Assembly: GCA_963082975.1 (NCBI GenBank) | Contig: OY720345.1 | Coordinates: 8,520,491-8,584,490, forward strand | Length of the DNA stretch: 64,000 nucleotides | Direction: 5' to 3' | From: Labia minor | Lineage: Eukaryota > Arthropoda > Insecta > Dermaptera > Spongiphoridae | Translations under genes and position numbers: made by a program | Part shown: positions 21,872 through 33,861 of the stretch, piece by piece | Position numbering within the stretch: the stretch's first letter is position 1 | How the letters are laid out: the number at the start of each line of letters is the position of its first letter | Notes under the pieces: model-generated | Told to the model about the DNA's origin: nothing | The model's database searches: none | What the model saw: the letters and a program-made list of their open reading frames with translations, nothing else

Positions 21872-22535
21872 CAGGAAGTCCTCGAGTTGCGTCGTTCCGA
21901 GTTACGTCAATTAATATTTTGATACCATTCCTCAAACTTAAGTCAGAAAGTTTCTAAATACGTCAAGGGTTTAGTCAGGCACGGCCCGAGCTCTTATGGC
22001 GCCCTAGGCCAAGGGTCTAAAGTTCGCCCCATATGTTTTAACAAGCAAAAAAAAAGAATCAACTAAAAAATTTTTGTTTGTTATTAAAAAAATATTTTTA
22101 TATTTGAAAATATATTTTATTTTAGTTGGATCCACATATTGATTGATCTTCATAAAAAGGAGATATCTTGGTATGATATCAACATTATATTTTTAAAAAT
22201 GTAATAATTTACTACTTATTTTAAATAAACGCAATTTTTTTATTGCGTACCATAATTTTTTATTTACTATTAAGTCTTATCAGCCCTGATATCTTGCGAA
22301 GGATTAATTTTTTTTTCATAATGGCGCCCCTGCCAGCCAAGCGCCCCGAGCCATGGCCTTACTGGCTCGGCTCTAGGGCCGGCCCTGGGTTTAGTACATC
22401 CAAGACTTTTTTAACGTTTTTTTTTAATTAGTACTATGCATGTGGCAAGAGATGGTGCTTCGAGTTACGTCGTTTCGCACGATTTACGTCACATATTTTC
22501 GGAACCTAACTTGCTGTAACTACGCGGACTGACTA
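21872..22535. mobile_element. pogo-like MITE, interrupted by a hAT MITE
   Basis: Left end CAGGAAGTCCTCGAGTTGCG and right end (reverse complement) TAGTCAGTCCGCGTAGTTAC align imperfectly, both next to TA. The subterminal CGAGTTACGTC motif occurs at 21898-21908 and again near 22461. The original element was about 250 bp before the inner insertion. Confidence 0.65.
21976..22387. mobile_element. hAT MITE with 8-bp duplication
   Basis: Starts CAGGCACGGCCCGAGC and ends CTAGGGCCGGCCCTG, with a perfect 8-bp direct repeat GGTTTAGT on both sides (21968-21975, 22388-22395). GC-rich ends, AT-rich middle, no coding capacity. Confidence 0.9.
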
Positions 22536-22539
22536 TATA

Positions 22540-23700
22540 TAGATATATTAAGTAATGATATTTTTAAAGGTAACGTTTCAATATTAATTTAAGTATTTTA
22601 ATATCATTGAAAAAAAATATTTTCATCAGCAGGAATTATTAAAATTCATTATAACATGTTATAATTTTATATTAAAGTATATATTTAAAAGTGATATTAA
22701 AAAATGAATTTATAATGTCATTATTATTATATTAAAATATCTAAAATATCAATTGGATTGATTAAAAAGTTTCCTTTTTATTCCCTAATTTTTTTTATAA
22801 GCCATTAATGAAATAATTTTATCGTTTATTTTATTGTATAATTTAAAATTACCTTGAATATGATTTTGTTTTAGTTTATTCATTCTATTAGTAATAAAAC
22901 AGAAAAAAAAATAATTAATTAAAAGAAATTAATTTCTTTGTTTGAATGATTTCTAAACATCCTACTAGCTAGGTATTTAAATTTTTAATTTTATAATAAA
23001 CTTAGATTAAATATATAAATAAAAATAAAAAATCTATATTAATAACATATATATTACATATTTTATTTTATTTTAAGAGATAAAGAGAACATTAAATTTA
23101 TTCAAAAATAATAAATTATATTCTAAATTTATATTAAAAAAAAGCAAAAATTAAATCTTGTAAAAAAAATATTAAACTATTAGATTAGATTAGTTGAATA
23201 ACAAACAAAACAATAATAATTATTTTTTTATTATTTGGTCCACATTCGTGGTCAGTAAAAAACTCTACTCACTGCAAAGTAATACACGTATAATATTTTG
23301 TTTGTTTCACTATTCCTGTCCTTCCTGACTTTTATAATTTATTATAAAAAGAAAATGTAAGATTCTTTTTTTTTTTTAATAAAATATATAAGGTAATAAA
23401 CAAAGGATAATCTCTCTTTGCAATAAATTTTGCAATTTTTTTTTTCTTTTATTATAATTTTAAAAATTTTCTATTTTTTTTTTACTTTCATTAGAAAAAA
23501 TGACAAAATATATAATTTTGATAGTTTATGAATAAATTAATAAAAATAAAATCTCCATATTCATTTCATTGGAAGTAAAACAATTATGAAGTTATCCAAA
23601 AAAAACAAACAAACTATAATTAAGTGTTTGTTAATTATTAATTTTATTCAAATGAATTAATTGTAGGAAATTTTAATAAAAATGTATGTTTTTGTTGATA
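22540..23700. other. AT-rich non-coding stretch
   Basis: Poly-T, poly-A and TAA runs; nothing recognised. Confidence 0.5.
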
Positions 23701-23712
23701 GTAAATAAAGGT

Positions 23713-23979
23713 TTGTTCTGAAAAGAACAATTGTGTTGAAAAGATGGCGCTCACATCCGAGCAGCATTGCGTCCAATTGTCAAAGAACAGAACAAGTCCC
23801 TTGCGGAGGTTTTTATCACCTTGCTCAGAACAAGTGAATCCAGTTGAGTCAATTGCAGACGAGAACGTATTTATGTTATATATTTAATTAGTAGAACTTA
23901 TATTTAGATTAAGATTAATATATTAAGTTAGCTAATATTATAATATATGTTAATAAATAAACCCTATTGTAATAACATT
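23713..23979 (+). repeat. Possible solo LTR
   Basis: A patch of higher GC starting TGTTCTGAAAAGAACA, with repeated AGAACAAGT motifs, then an AT-rich half with AATAAATAAACCC near 23951 as a polyadenylation-like signal and an end at TAATAACA. TG...CA limits, a leader-like GC half and a late AATAAA fit a Ty3-type solo LTR. However, I could not find a matching 4-5-bp duplication, a partner LTR or a primer-binding site. Confidence 0.3.
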
Positions 23980-25091
23980 TATGTATTAATTAGTATAATA
24001 GAAAATGTAAAAACCATGCTTGGCGGTAAAACCAGTCAATGAGCGACAAGATTGAATATGCCTAGCTAGCTACCATTTAAAAACGAACATGTATCAATAT
24101 TCAATCAATTATGACCAAGCCTTGATTATGTTATGAGCACTTAGACTATTGGTTTTACTCACGTTTATGTTAAGCAAGCATTTTATGTTTTATGAATTTG
24201 CTACATTTATGTAATATTTTATTAAAAGGATTTATGCATCCAATTTATTGAATTATCATTTATGAAGATCTACCTTTAAGAAGATAAAAGAAGAAAGAAG
24301 AAAAAAAAATATTTTCCTACATAATTAATAATGAAATTTGATTATTTATTTTATTTATCAAACTCTGCCATTATTATGCCCAATAAATGATCATTTACTA
24401 GTATTTCAACTTTATTTCATTTGTTAATGAAGCAATTATCTTATTGTATTTTATTTTATTTTAAAAAGTTTGTAGTAATTTTTTTTATTTTTAATTTGGT
24501 AATTATTTAATTTTCCTCTTAAAAAATAAAAATATTTTAGTGAGTGTGAGGTATGATTGAATGGAATGATATCTGACATTCATCGATGGATATTTAGATA
24601 AATTATCATAAAGTGATCAATAATTTCAAGTAAGTAAATACATTAGGAAGAAGAGAGTAAAAGGAGTAGGAGAAGAAGAATTGTTTAAGAGGGAATGTGT
24701 GGGGCAAGGGTGGGTGTGCGGGGGTGTGCTTCTATTTCCTTTCTTCACTCAAAAGGTTTATTGAAATAGAGAGTCTAAGAGAATGTATTTGACACTGTGA
24801 AGGAGTTTGTAAGAAGCGCATTGAAACTTTATCTTCACACTACTCCCCCGCTTTCTATTCTTCAAAGCATTCTTCAAATTTTATCTTTTATTTTTGAACA
24901 GAATAAATTGTAATTAGATTAAATTGTTTTATAAATGTGTGATAAAGATATTAAAGAAGATTTATTATATACCTATAATATATACAAAAAAATCTTTAAA
25001 TTGCATTCTTCATAAATCCGCATTTAGTTTTAGAATTGTTTATGTTTGTCTTTGATGTCGAAGAAGATTCTAAACTTCTATACCAATATCA
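23980..25091. other. Non-coding stretch
   Basis: AT-rich with a G-rich patch at 24640-24730. No gene or element end recognised. Confidence 0.45.
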
Positions 25092-25106
25092 ATTTATATA
25101 TTTAAA

Positions 25107-25387
25107 AAAACAAAAAAATTTCTGACTTTATACATCGTACGCAAGAACAACGCCTAAGTGTCGGTGTCCTACGATCAGTAGAACGGGTCCTATCAACCTT
25201 TACCTTGATTTTCTTGATCGGAGACGCTACTTTTTATTAAGTAGCTTTTCAATTTTGATCCTGGAGGTTGGGTTGACTTCGTCGCATAGATTCCAACTAA
25301 AGAAATTCCATTGCCAGGCCCGGGGCTTGAACCCGGGACCACGAGAATGTGAGTCAGCTTCGTTAACCTCTCACCCTGTGGCGCCTT
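25107..25387 (-). mobile_element. tRNA-derived SINE, family C, copy 2
   Basis: Minus-strand SINE with a B-box-like GGTTCAAGCCC in the head and the AAGAAAATCAAGGTAAAG body. Target-site duplication ATTTATATATTTAAA (25092-25106 and 25388-25402). The 70-residue frame across it is SINE sequence. Confidence 0.9.
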
Positions 25388-25402
25388 ATTTATATATTTA
25401 AA

Positions 25403-26267
25403 CAAAATTTAAATAAAGTAAAAATCATTTAATTTAATTTATATATAAAATAAATATTACCCCCATATTTAACAAATATAAAACACCACATATGGGCATA
25501 CCACTATAAATTATTTAAATAGAAACCACCCCATATCCCTCCCACACACACACCACCACCACCACCACTATTAACTGATTGATCTACTAGTTTTAATTGT
25601 TTAATTTTAATCTTATATAAAATAATTTCCTAGTGATTTCTTAATAAACTTTAGCCTCCTTTTTCCTTTAACCTTTCTCACCCTCACCCCACTTCCACCT
25701 TTCCACCCCCCCCCCCCGCCCTCTGTTTCTACTAGCGTACCATTGACTTTATAAAATGAAGATCCACTCCACTGATCCGATTTTAGCAATTTGCGTGCAC
25801 TTGTCGAGAACAGTTGTGGAAGCTTGAACAATTTATATTATAATTTGTACAAGCAGAGCGGTGCAATAGAATTTAGAAGCAAAGCAAAATGCTCAAATGA
25901 AAGATAAATTTAATTTATATATATATATATATATAATATTCTAATATACCTATATATTTAGTTCATATGTAATATATTCTTCATTGAGGAAAACAAAAGC
26001 ATGGAAATGAAATTTCATTTAGTATATTACAGAATAGAATGTTAAAATCATCAAAGTTAAAATTATATGTATATGTATAAAGTTTTATTTGAAAAAAAAA
26101 AAATATAGTTTTACATTATATTGAATATAAGTATATATATATGTGAGAGGGAATTAAATGTTAAAGAGTTATATTATTATTATGATTATTATTATTATGT
26201 AGTCTATCTTATATATATATAGATACGATCGTATAAGATAAATTAGGTAGATGAGTTGATATCTTAC
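25403..26267. other. Non-coding stretch 3' to the alkaline phosphatase exon
   Basis: Probably intron of the minus-strand phosphatase gene. Contains CACCAC repeats (25550-25567), a C15-type run near 25706-25718, and (TA)n near 25917-25936. No further phosphatase exon recognised here. Confidence 0.45.
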
Positions 26268-26442
26268 CTTGTTGTTGTGCCCAGGAGACAAGTGACGGTA
26301 CACGTGACATATAACTTGTCATACAATCGCCAAGTTTAGCAGAGGCATCAAGACCCACTGTCTCATAATTGGCTTTAACACCACACAGTAAGGCTGTTGC
26401 ACACGCGGAGGATTCCCCAATTTGTCTATCTGCATTATATGT
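26268..26442 (-). CDS. Alkaline phosphatase, single internal exon
   Basis: A 175-nt exon bounded on the minus strand by an acceptor (TTGTGTTTACCAG before 26442) and a donor (GTAAGATATC after 26268). It starts in phase 0 and ends with one extra base. It encodes TYNADRQIGESSACATALLC, then GVKANYETVGLDASAKLGDC, then VPSLVSWAQQQ, matching the alkaline phosphatase stretch around the catalytic serine. The usual D-S-A nucleophile motif reads E-S-S here, so the serine is kept but Asp is Glu and Ala is Ser. GVKANY is a hallmark of metazoan enzymes, which are usually secreted or GPI-anchored phosphomonoesterases. Neighbouring exons were not recognised and probably lie outside the window or beyond large introns. 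The open frame past the splice sites is intronic. Confidence 0.92.
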
Positions 26443-26597
26443 CTGGTAAACACAACAAAACAAAACAAAAAAAAACAATTTAATATTTTGAATTTATGAA
26501 TTTGATTAAATATTAAAGAAATATGATTAACAACTCTATTATAGTACATTAATGAATAATTGGTACATAATGGGTACATATGTGGAAATAACATAAA

Positions 26598-26878
26598 AAA
26601 AACCTCTAACTTTGTACATCCTACGCAAGGACAACGCCAATCAAGTCGGTTATATCAAAGAGGTGACCTAGGATCAGTAGAACGGATCCTCTCAACCTTT
26701 ACCTTGATTTTCTTGATCGGAGGCGCTGTCAAGTAGGTTTTCCCCAATGTTGTTCCCGTAGGCTGGGTTGAATCCGTCCCATAGACCCCAACTAGGGAAA
26801 TTCCCTTGCCAGGCCCGGGACTTGAACCCGGGACCATGTGAATGTGAGGCAGGTTCGCTACCTGCAATGCCGCCTTCA
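26598..26878 (-). mobile_element. tRNA-derived SINE, family C, copy 3
   Basis: Inserted upstream of the phosphatase exon, presumably in its intron, on the same strand as the gene. Perfect 15-bp duplication TGGAAATAACATAAA (26583-26597 and 26879-26893). Keeps GGTTCAAGTCCCGGG (B box) in the head. Confidence 0.93.
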
Positions 26879-26893
26879 TGGAAATAACATAAA

Positions 26894-28822
26894 CATGGAA
26901 AATGTATAAATTACCTAAATTATCTAAATTAATAAGATTTGAATTTTCAATCTTATTTAAGTTTAATAATAGTTCAGTATTTTACTACTCAGTGATATAT
27001 TGATAATTTTAATAAATACTCGTACATATATTGTTAACAGTAAGTTTACTAAATCTTATATTCATCGTTAAACAAAATTATCATAATTATTTAATTAATA
27101 TTTACATTTTAACATTTTTAATTTCTGAGATATTATAATATTTTCATTTAGAAATTTAAACAATATCTTTTTAATCTTATAATTATTTCTTTTTTAATGT
27201 CTATCTGAATTTTACTAATAAGTAATAAATATCAATGACCTTTTATTTATTTTATTCAAGTTTTAGCTCTAAACTAAAGTAATAATAAACATTTGACTTT
27301 TGAAATTATTTTTATTTTAGTTTAAAAAAAAATAATAATAATAATAATTGAAAAAAATGAATGAATTAATATGACGTGAGTGATTTTTATTTATTTATCT
27401 ATTTTGATTTTCCGTTTTCATTAAATTAATAATGGGATAAAGAAGAGAAGAAGAAGACAACCGGTATATATCTCTTTATTCTTTTTTTTTTCAATGAAGG
27501 AAAAAAAAATCTCTTCTGTTTTCTACTTTTTTAATTTTTTTTTTTTTTATTATTTTTTTTTTATGTGATGGTATATTTAATATTCAAACGATAATGTGCT
27601 TTTTCAAAGGGTTTTAAATCTTTCATTACAGAGCGTGGGAGATTTTTTGAAACCTTATTTCGATTACAACAGGATATCCACTTTTCTTTCTTTCATTTCT
27701 TTTCTTTTTTTTTTTTTTTTTTTTTAAATAAAAGTCTCTAATAGGTTGAAAGTTTTCACACCATTACCTCTTTTTCTCTGAGATTAACATTTCTCGTAAC
27801 CTAATTTTTTTTTTTTTTTTGGTTAAAAACAAAGTGTCTATTACTTAACGAAAACAGATTTATTTCATTTGTAGGTAGGTATAGGTATCTTTATTTATTA
27901 TATGAAATAATATATATTTTTATATATTGATAGAAAGTGTAATGGATAAATAATTAAATATAAATATACTACTACTTATAAAGGTTCAGCAATTTTTAAT
28001 ATTTTTAACAACAGTAATTGTTAGTGACATGTTTAGTTGGTTGCATAGATTTCAGGCAATTTATGTGCCACTGCGAAGCCAAAGCGATTCACTCCACATA
28101 GTCCAAAGTTCACAGCTTGTAAAAAAAATTCAGGTTTACAGAAAAATGTATATTGAATTGCAATATTAAGATTATCAAGTTCATTATTCACTTCATAAGT
28201 TGCAGATTACATTACATTACATTAAATTACATTATTAGGAAAATTTTAAAAATCGAAGTTAATCGGTTTGGATTCTGAGTGGCACTTATAATCTAATATT
28301 AATTTGATTAAAAATTTTTAAAAATAATTCTAAAAATTTTGCTAGGTTCTAATAAATAGCAAGTTCTGACAAACCATTTAGGATATTTTCAAATTGAAGT
28401 TAATCTTTATAGATATTTTATACGATTTTACTTTTATTGGCTAATTTGTCATTTTTCAATATATATATATATATAAATAAATATTTATGAATAGATAGAT
28501 AAACTTTGAATAAAAATTATATATGAATCTATAATTGTTGTTGTTGTTTTACTCTTAAGTAAAGTTGATAACGAATTCATCACAAGACAGAACCAGAGTG
28601 ACAAGAGGCCGTCCCCCTGAAATATTCCTCTTTTGATGGTAATAGGGTCGATATTATTATTATTGCTATTACTATTAATTCATTTTATGTTATTTATTCC
28701 CCACACAAAAAAAATAAAAAAATAAAAATAAATAAATAAATAAATTAAATAAAATCCAAATTTCATGCATGAATTGATAGATTATATTAAAGCATAAAAA
28801 CATTTGATGTCCAATAGAATAT

Positions 28823-28862
<40 letters not shown>

Positions 28863-29140
28863 AATTTTAATTCCAAAAAACAATGAAAAAAATAAAAATA
28901 GAATTGAATATTTTTTTTAATTAATAATAATAATAATATATCTATTTATTTGTTAGTAAAAAATATAAAGTGATGGTGGATGAGTTGAAAATAAAACAAT
29001 AGCGATATGTTATTATCTTAATATAATGAATGTTTTCTACGTCATTGATTTGAATGAAATAAATATTAATTTTATTTTATTATTTATTGTATAGAATTTT
29101 TAATATTAATAAAGTTAACCATTATGTTTATTATATATAC

Positions 29141-29175
<35 letters not shown>

Positions 29176-29310
29176 TATATAATGGTTGCTGTTTTTAAAA
29201 AGATAATTTTTCGCTCTCTAAAAATCCCAAATCCATTCAAAATCATATTAATTATCCAAAGATTTCTTATTATTATTTCTTATAATTTATAATATATACA
29301 GGGTTATTCT
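26894..29310. other. AT-rich non-coding stretch, probably intron
   Basis: Long poly-T runs (27530-27560, 27706-27725, 27806-27822), (TA)n at 28829-28860 and 29145-29170. A less AT-rich patch at 28015-28130 has no recognised coding potential. The upstream exon of the phosphatase was sought and not found. Confidence 0.45.
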
Positions 29311-29640
29311 CAAAAAGAAAGAGAAGATTTCACAAATTTATTTCTTCCAAACTAAAAAAAATTAAAAACATGGTTATAACGTTAATGGGATCAAGAAAAG
29401 TTTACAATTACAAGTTTATAATTATGGTATGCATTCAATATGAATGAGCACCGGGTGTTACACGACAAATGTCAAAACGGTGGTCAATCATTTCTTGCCA
29501 CACACGAATCAGCTGGTATTTGGTCATTGAATTCACAACTTTAATAATTCGATGTCGTAGATCTTCTTCCATATCATCTAACATGCTACTGAAAAATTCG
29601 AATCTTTTGTTGTGGTCGTCAGGATGCAATGCTTGCTATA
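29298..29640 (-). pseudogene. mariner/IS630-type transposase relic, internally deleted
   Basis: The minus frame 29435-29629 joins two distant transposase parts: HPDDHNKRFEFFSSMLDD (pre-catalytic linker) and RVWQEMIDHRFDICRVTPGA (C-terminus), with the catalytic core deleted. It is related to the relic at 11337-12060. TACAGGGTTATTCTCAAAAA at 29298-29317 looks like one terminal repeat of this type. The other end is displaced by the mariner at 29643-30122. Confidence 0.75.
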
Positions 29641-29642
29641 AC

Positions 29643-30122
29643 TGCAGGTCAATAAGTCCGTGATCTTAAATGAAATTGCAACACTGCTCCTGTTAACAGG
29701 CAACTATTCTAAATTTTAAACTAGCTGGATATTTTATTTTTTGTTTGACATCCATTAATAGCAGAATATTTTGTGATTTGAGAAGAGAATGGAAAAAGTG
29801 AATTTCCATGAAAATCCACGAATTGGAATACGAATTGCTCCCTCATCCGCCCTATTCTTCATATTTAGCCCCGAATAACTATTTCTTGTTTTCAAATTCT
29901 GAGGAAATGGCTCAGCGTAAAGGGAACAATAAAATCGTCTCACAATGAAATACCTATTTTGATGTCTTCGATAAATCTTATTTTTTGGAAGGAAAAAAAA
30001 AATTGAAGAAACGTTGGACGAAGTGTATAGAGCTCAAAGAAGACTACGTTGAAAAATAAAATAATTTTTTATCCAAAAACCTGTGTTCCATTCAAAAAGT
30101 CACTTACTTATTGACCTGCACT
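29643..30122 (+). pseudogene. Second mariner (irritans-type) relic, C-terminal half
   Basis: TIR-like TGCAGGTCAATAAGT at the left end and its complement ACTTATTGACCTGCA at the right. The coding remnant at about 29797-30058 reads MKIHELEYELLPHPPYS, SSYLAPNNYFLF, then after one in-frame TGA, FDKSYFLEG and RWTKCIELKEDYVEK ending in TAA. This is the C-terminal third of an irritans-type mariner transposase; the PHPPYSPDLAPSD motif is degraded. The N-terminal two thirds are deleted. The 62-residue minus frame at 29755-29943 is a shadow of this relic. Confidence 0.85.
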
Positions 30123-30262
30123 CGTATTATTTGATTAAAAAAATTTAAAATTTCAGATCAATTTTTTTTTTTTTGAATTTCAAATATATTAAAATATTTA
30201 AATTTATTTATTTTATTAAAGTCAAAATTAAAATAAAATTATAAAAATTGCCTGGAGCATTT

Positions 30263-30682
30263 TACCGACCGACGATAGTAAGGGAGGTATTGTTTTCACA
30301 CCAAATTTCACATGAGGAGACTTTTTAAATAACTCCACTAATATAATATATTTATAAATATATAATTATTTAAATATTAGTTGTATATATGTATATCCTC
30401 ATGCACTTTCTATTGGTTATATCCTCGGGAAAATCATCTTCATTAGTTTCTTCTTAATTTAAAATTATATGACGCCACCCAGCTCTTCATGACGTCACAG
30501 CCAGCTCAACTTATATATTATAAATAAAATAAAATTAAAAATATTTATGTTATATGCCTATCTGTTTTTTATTGCATTAATAGATACATTTAAATTATTT
30601 GAAATTGTTTCTGAAGCTGGAAGTTAATTTGTTTCAAACCGTCGATCGGTTGTGCGCCTGGTCACAGGTCAACTTATTGTAT
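30263..30682 (+). repeat. Family B element, copy 3
   Basis: Begins TTTTACCGACCGACGATAG and ends CCTGGTCACAGGTCAACTTA, so both termini are present, but the middle (CCGT tract and internal duplication) is replaced by AT-rich sequence. Confidence 0.8.
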
Positions 30683-30689
30683 TTTAACA

Positions 30690-30832
30690 ATGAAACATTT
30701 CTCCTGCTATATTTCTATTTTCAAATTTTATATTAAAAAATAAATAACTTAAAATAACATAATTATTACTTGAAAAGGAAGGAAATCATTTATTGTTTTT
30801 ATTTATGAAGAAATAAGAAAAAATTGAATAAA
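30690..30832 (+). repeat. Local duplication X, copy 1
   Basis: Closely matches 31858-32003: both run GTATTTTAACA, CATTTCTCCTGCT, ATAACTTAAAATAACATAAT and TTACTTGAAAAG. Copy 1 follows a B element; copy 2 precedes one. Confidence 0.8.
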
Positions 30833-31857
30833 TTTCATGAAATGTAAAATTATTTTTTAATAAATTTAAAAATAATATCCCGGGTAGCGAGTAGATTCTT
30901 TTCTATAAACCCAGTAGAAAAGAATTCTATTTCAGGGATTGGCGTCCCTGCCCTCACGTGAGCTCATGATTTCTTCTAACTCTCTCTTCTACCTGGAGGA
31001 ATCATGTCCTTTACCCGCTGACTCCTTTCAATCCATTCCCTTACTTTTACTCTTCCCCCCCCCTCCCCTGATCATTCTAAAAATCAAATTTATTTGGATG
31101 AAGGAGAATACCTAGCATAGATTCATTAAAAAGAAAAAAAAATTGAAATCTTGTCTAAAACCTATACGAATCGATTCATCATGAAACGTGTAGATTCTTT
31201 TTCACTACTATTATATAATTTTTCGATGTTTAAATATTGATTGATTAAATATTAATTAAATACTGATTGATTAAATATTAATTATTGAATTTTGACAGAT
31301 TGAAAACATTTGCCGCCATGTTGTACCCCTCCGCCACCTCAACTCACCACCCACCCACCCTCCCTCTTGGCCTGCCTGCCTGCTTGCCTACTTCTAGTGC
31401 ATTCATTCAGTTCCCATTCCCTTTCCAGTGGAAGACGTTGGCCGGCCTCACCACCGAAATCATCCCTCAATCAAAATTAATTGTAAATTTATTTATTCCT
31501 ATTAATTTAAATTGAAGTTTAATAAATTTTAGAAAAGATTGAAATACAAATTTTTAAAAAAGTTTTATAAATGATAGATTGATAACTTTTTACTGATCTA
31601 TTAATTATATATATTTAATAAATTTCGCCCCACCTCCAATGCTTTGCTTCTCGGTGACCTTGAAGGGGACAGCATAGCAATGGATGAGATTCAACTGCCT
31701 TTGACTTTATTTTCAAAATAAATTTTAATATTTCGCCTTCGTTAAATGAAATTAATATACAAATTAATTATACCTCGTATTATGCGACAAATAAATTAAT
31801 ACGAATTATTTTAATAAATCGATTTAATCAACTTTTTCATCCCGTTCATTCCTTAGT
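30833..31857. other. Non-coding stretch with GC-richer patches
   Basis: Pyrimidine-rich patches at 30930-31080 and 31310-31470 (CCACC, CCTGCCTGCC repeats). The open frame 31285-31515 is low complexity. No gene recognised. Confidence 0.4.
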
Positions 31858-32003
31858 TTTTGTATTTTAACATTGAAGCATTTCTCCTGCTCTTCTATTC
31901 AATTTTCAAATTTTATATTCAAAAATAAATAACTTAAAATAACATAATTATTACTTGAAAAGAAAGGAAATAATTTATTATTTTTTTTATGAAGAAATAA
32001 GAA
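31858..32003 (+). repeat. Local duplication X, copy 2
   Basis: See copy 1 at 30690-30832. It runs directly into the truncated B element. Confidence 0.8.
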
Positions 32004-32243
32004 AAATCATCTTCATTAGTTTTTTCTTAATTTAAAATTATATGACGTCACCCAGCTCTTCATGACGCCACAGCCAGCTCCTACTTATAATTATAAATAA
32101 AATAAAATTAAAAATATTTATGTAATATCCATATCTGTTTTTTATTGCATTAATAGATACATTTAAATTATTTGAAATTGTTTCTATAGCTGGAAATTAA
32201 TTTATTTCAAACCGTAGGTCGGTTCTGCGCATGGCCACTTATT
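32004..32243 (+). repeat. Family B element, copy 4 (3' half)
   Basis: Begins ATCATCTTCATTAG and ends GTAGGTCGGTTCTGCGCATG with GCCACTTATT; only the 3' half is present. Confidence 0.75.
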
Positions 32244-32249
32244 TAAGAA

Positions 32250-33245
32250 TAGGAGACAATTTACAATAAAATAATTAATCTAATAAGATTTTTCAATGAA
32301 AATGGTTAAGATTATGACCAATAAATATTTAAATATAGGTTAATTTATTTTAGTAGAAAGCATAATTAAAAATAAAAATAAAATAGCATTCATTTCGAAT
32401 TTACAATTCAATGCAAATGAGAAACTTAAATTGGCAATTTAAAGAGAAAAACAAATAATATAATTTTTTTTTATTTGATTACTTACGATTAAATATATTA
32501 TCAACTCAAATGAACTTTTATTATAATTAAAAACTTAAAAATTACAAAATTGAATATGTTAAATGTGTTGTTATATTTATTTAATTATATTCAAATAAAA
32601 ACATTGCAATATATACTCGTATATTAATAAATTGATATATTTATTACTTGTTATCTTGCTTGATTATATAAAAAAAATAGTTATTTATATTCATTGAGAT
32701 AGTATAGTTCTACATACCTCTATATTATATTAATTTTGTATAATAATAATAATAATATTATAACATTTATTAATTTTTTTATTAATAGTTTAGAAAAAGG
32801 ACAATATTCAATGTCTTAATAAATAAATAAAGTTTTGAGGAAAAAATTACAAATAATAATATACATAAATTAAATGAAATTAGTTTTGAAACGGGTAGAA
32901 CAATTAATTAGATTGAGCTTAGCAAAAGACAGTAAATGAAATGCATGTTCAAGCGTTGAATTTCATTACTAATTGTTTTGCCTGTTTCAATATTTAGCTA
33001 TTATTTAATTATTCATTTAGATTTAATGTTTATTTGATACGGATTCCCTTTTCTCTTTGACTTTATAAGGAGAATTTATTTATTTATTTATTTGATGTTG
33101 ATTTTTTGTTTTTTTTGTAAATTTTATACTTATCCTATACTTATAAGCGGAAATATAAATGATTTTTAAACATAAATTAATTTAAAACTTTATTGAATAA
33201 AACTTGATAATTAATTGAATAGAAATATAATTATTTATTTATTTA
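32250..33245. other. AT-rich non-coding stretch
   Basis: Nothing recognised; short TAA runs near 32742-32760 and a TTTA run at 33075-33092. Confidence 0.5.
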
Positions 33246-33250
33246 AAATG

Positions 33251-33530
33251 AGACGCCTCCTGGTAGGGTGTTGGTTAACTGTGTTAGCTCATATTCTCAT
33301 GGTCCGGGGTTCATGTCCTGAGCCTGACAAAGGACTTTCTTAAGCTGAGGTCTATTAGACAGAGTCAACCTACCATCCGGGATGAAAATTAGGAAGATAC
33401 TTGATAAATAGATAATCAATAAAATTAAGATAAAATCTGATAGGACCCATTCTACTGTTCTTAGGATACCTAATGAATATAACCAACTTGATAGGTGCTG
33501 TTCTTGCGTAGAATGTTCAATAGCCAGAGA
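33251..33530 (+). mobile_element. tRNA-derived SINE, family C, old diverged copy
   Basis: Alignable along its length with younger copies (GTCCGGGGTTCATGTCCTG head, CAGAGTCAACCTACCATCC, GATAGGACCCATTCTACTG) but with many substitutions. This indicates that the family has been active for a long time. No duplication visible. Confidence 0.75.
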
Positions 33531-33567
33531 TTTTTTATTTATTTATTTCAATTACTACTATCTACAT

Positions 33568-33853
33568 TAGTGATTCTCAACCTGGGCGATCGACATCTTA
33601 AAGGGGGCAATTATTTGACTATACGCTTTGGGGGGGGGGGGGGGGGCGAAATCATTTTCAACTCCAAAAAAAAGGTCAGATGATTTTGCGATCAGGTTCT
33701 GAAACTCGATTTTTCAATATGGCTCTAAGTATTACCAAGTGTACCTACCGTATATTAGAAATTATTATGCAATTTTTATCTGTTAAAATTTATAGGGGGG
33801 CTAATTATGAAGCCGACCTTACGAAGTTGGTCCAAAAAGGTTGAGAAACGCTA
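33568..33853. mobile_element. hAT MITE, family 1, copy 2
   Basis: Same family as 11611-11948: TAGTGATTCTCAACCTGGG ... GGTTGAGAAACGCTA, with an 8-bp duplication ATCTACAT on both sides (33560-33567, 33854-33861). Contains a run of about 16 G. Confidence 0.9.
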
Positions 33854-33861
33854 ATCTACAT

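Noticed and set aside
23713-23979. Complete LTR retrotransposon
   Set aside because: No second LTR, primer-binding site or gag-pol; only a tentative solo LTR is listed.
28015-28130. Upstream alkaline phosphatase exon
   Set aside because: Translation on the minus strand shows none of the expected phosphatase motifs.
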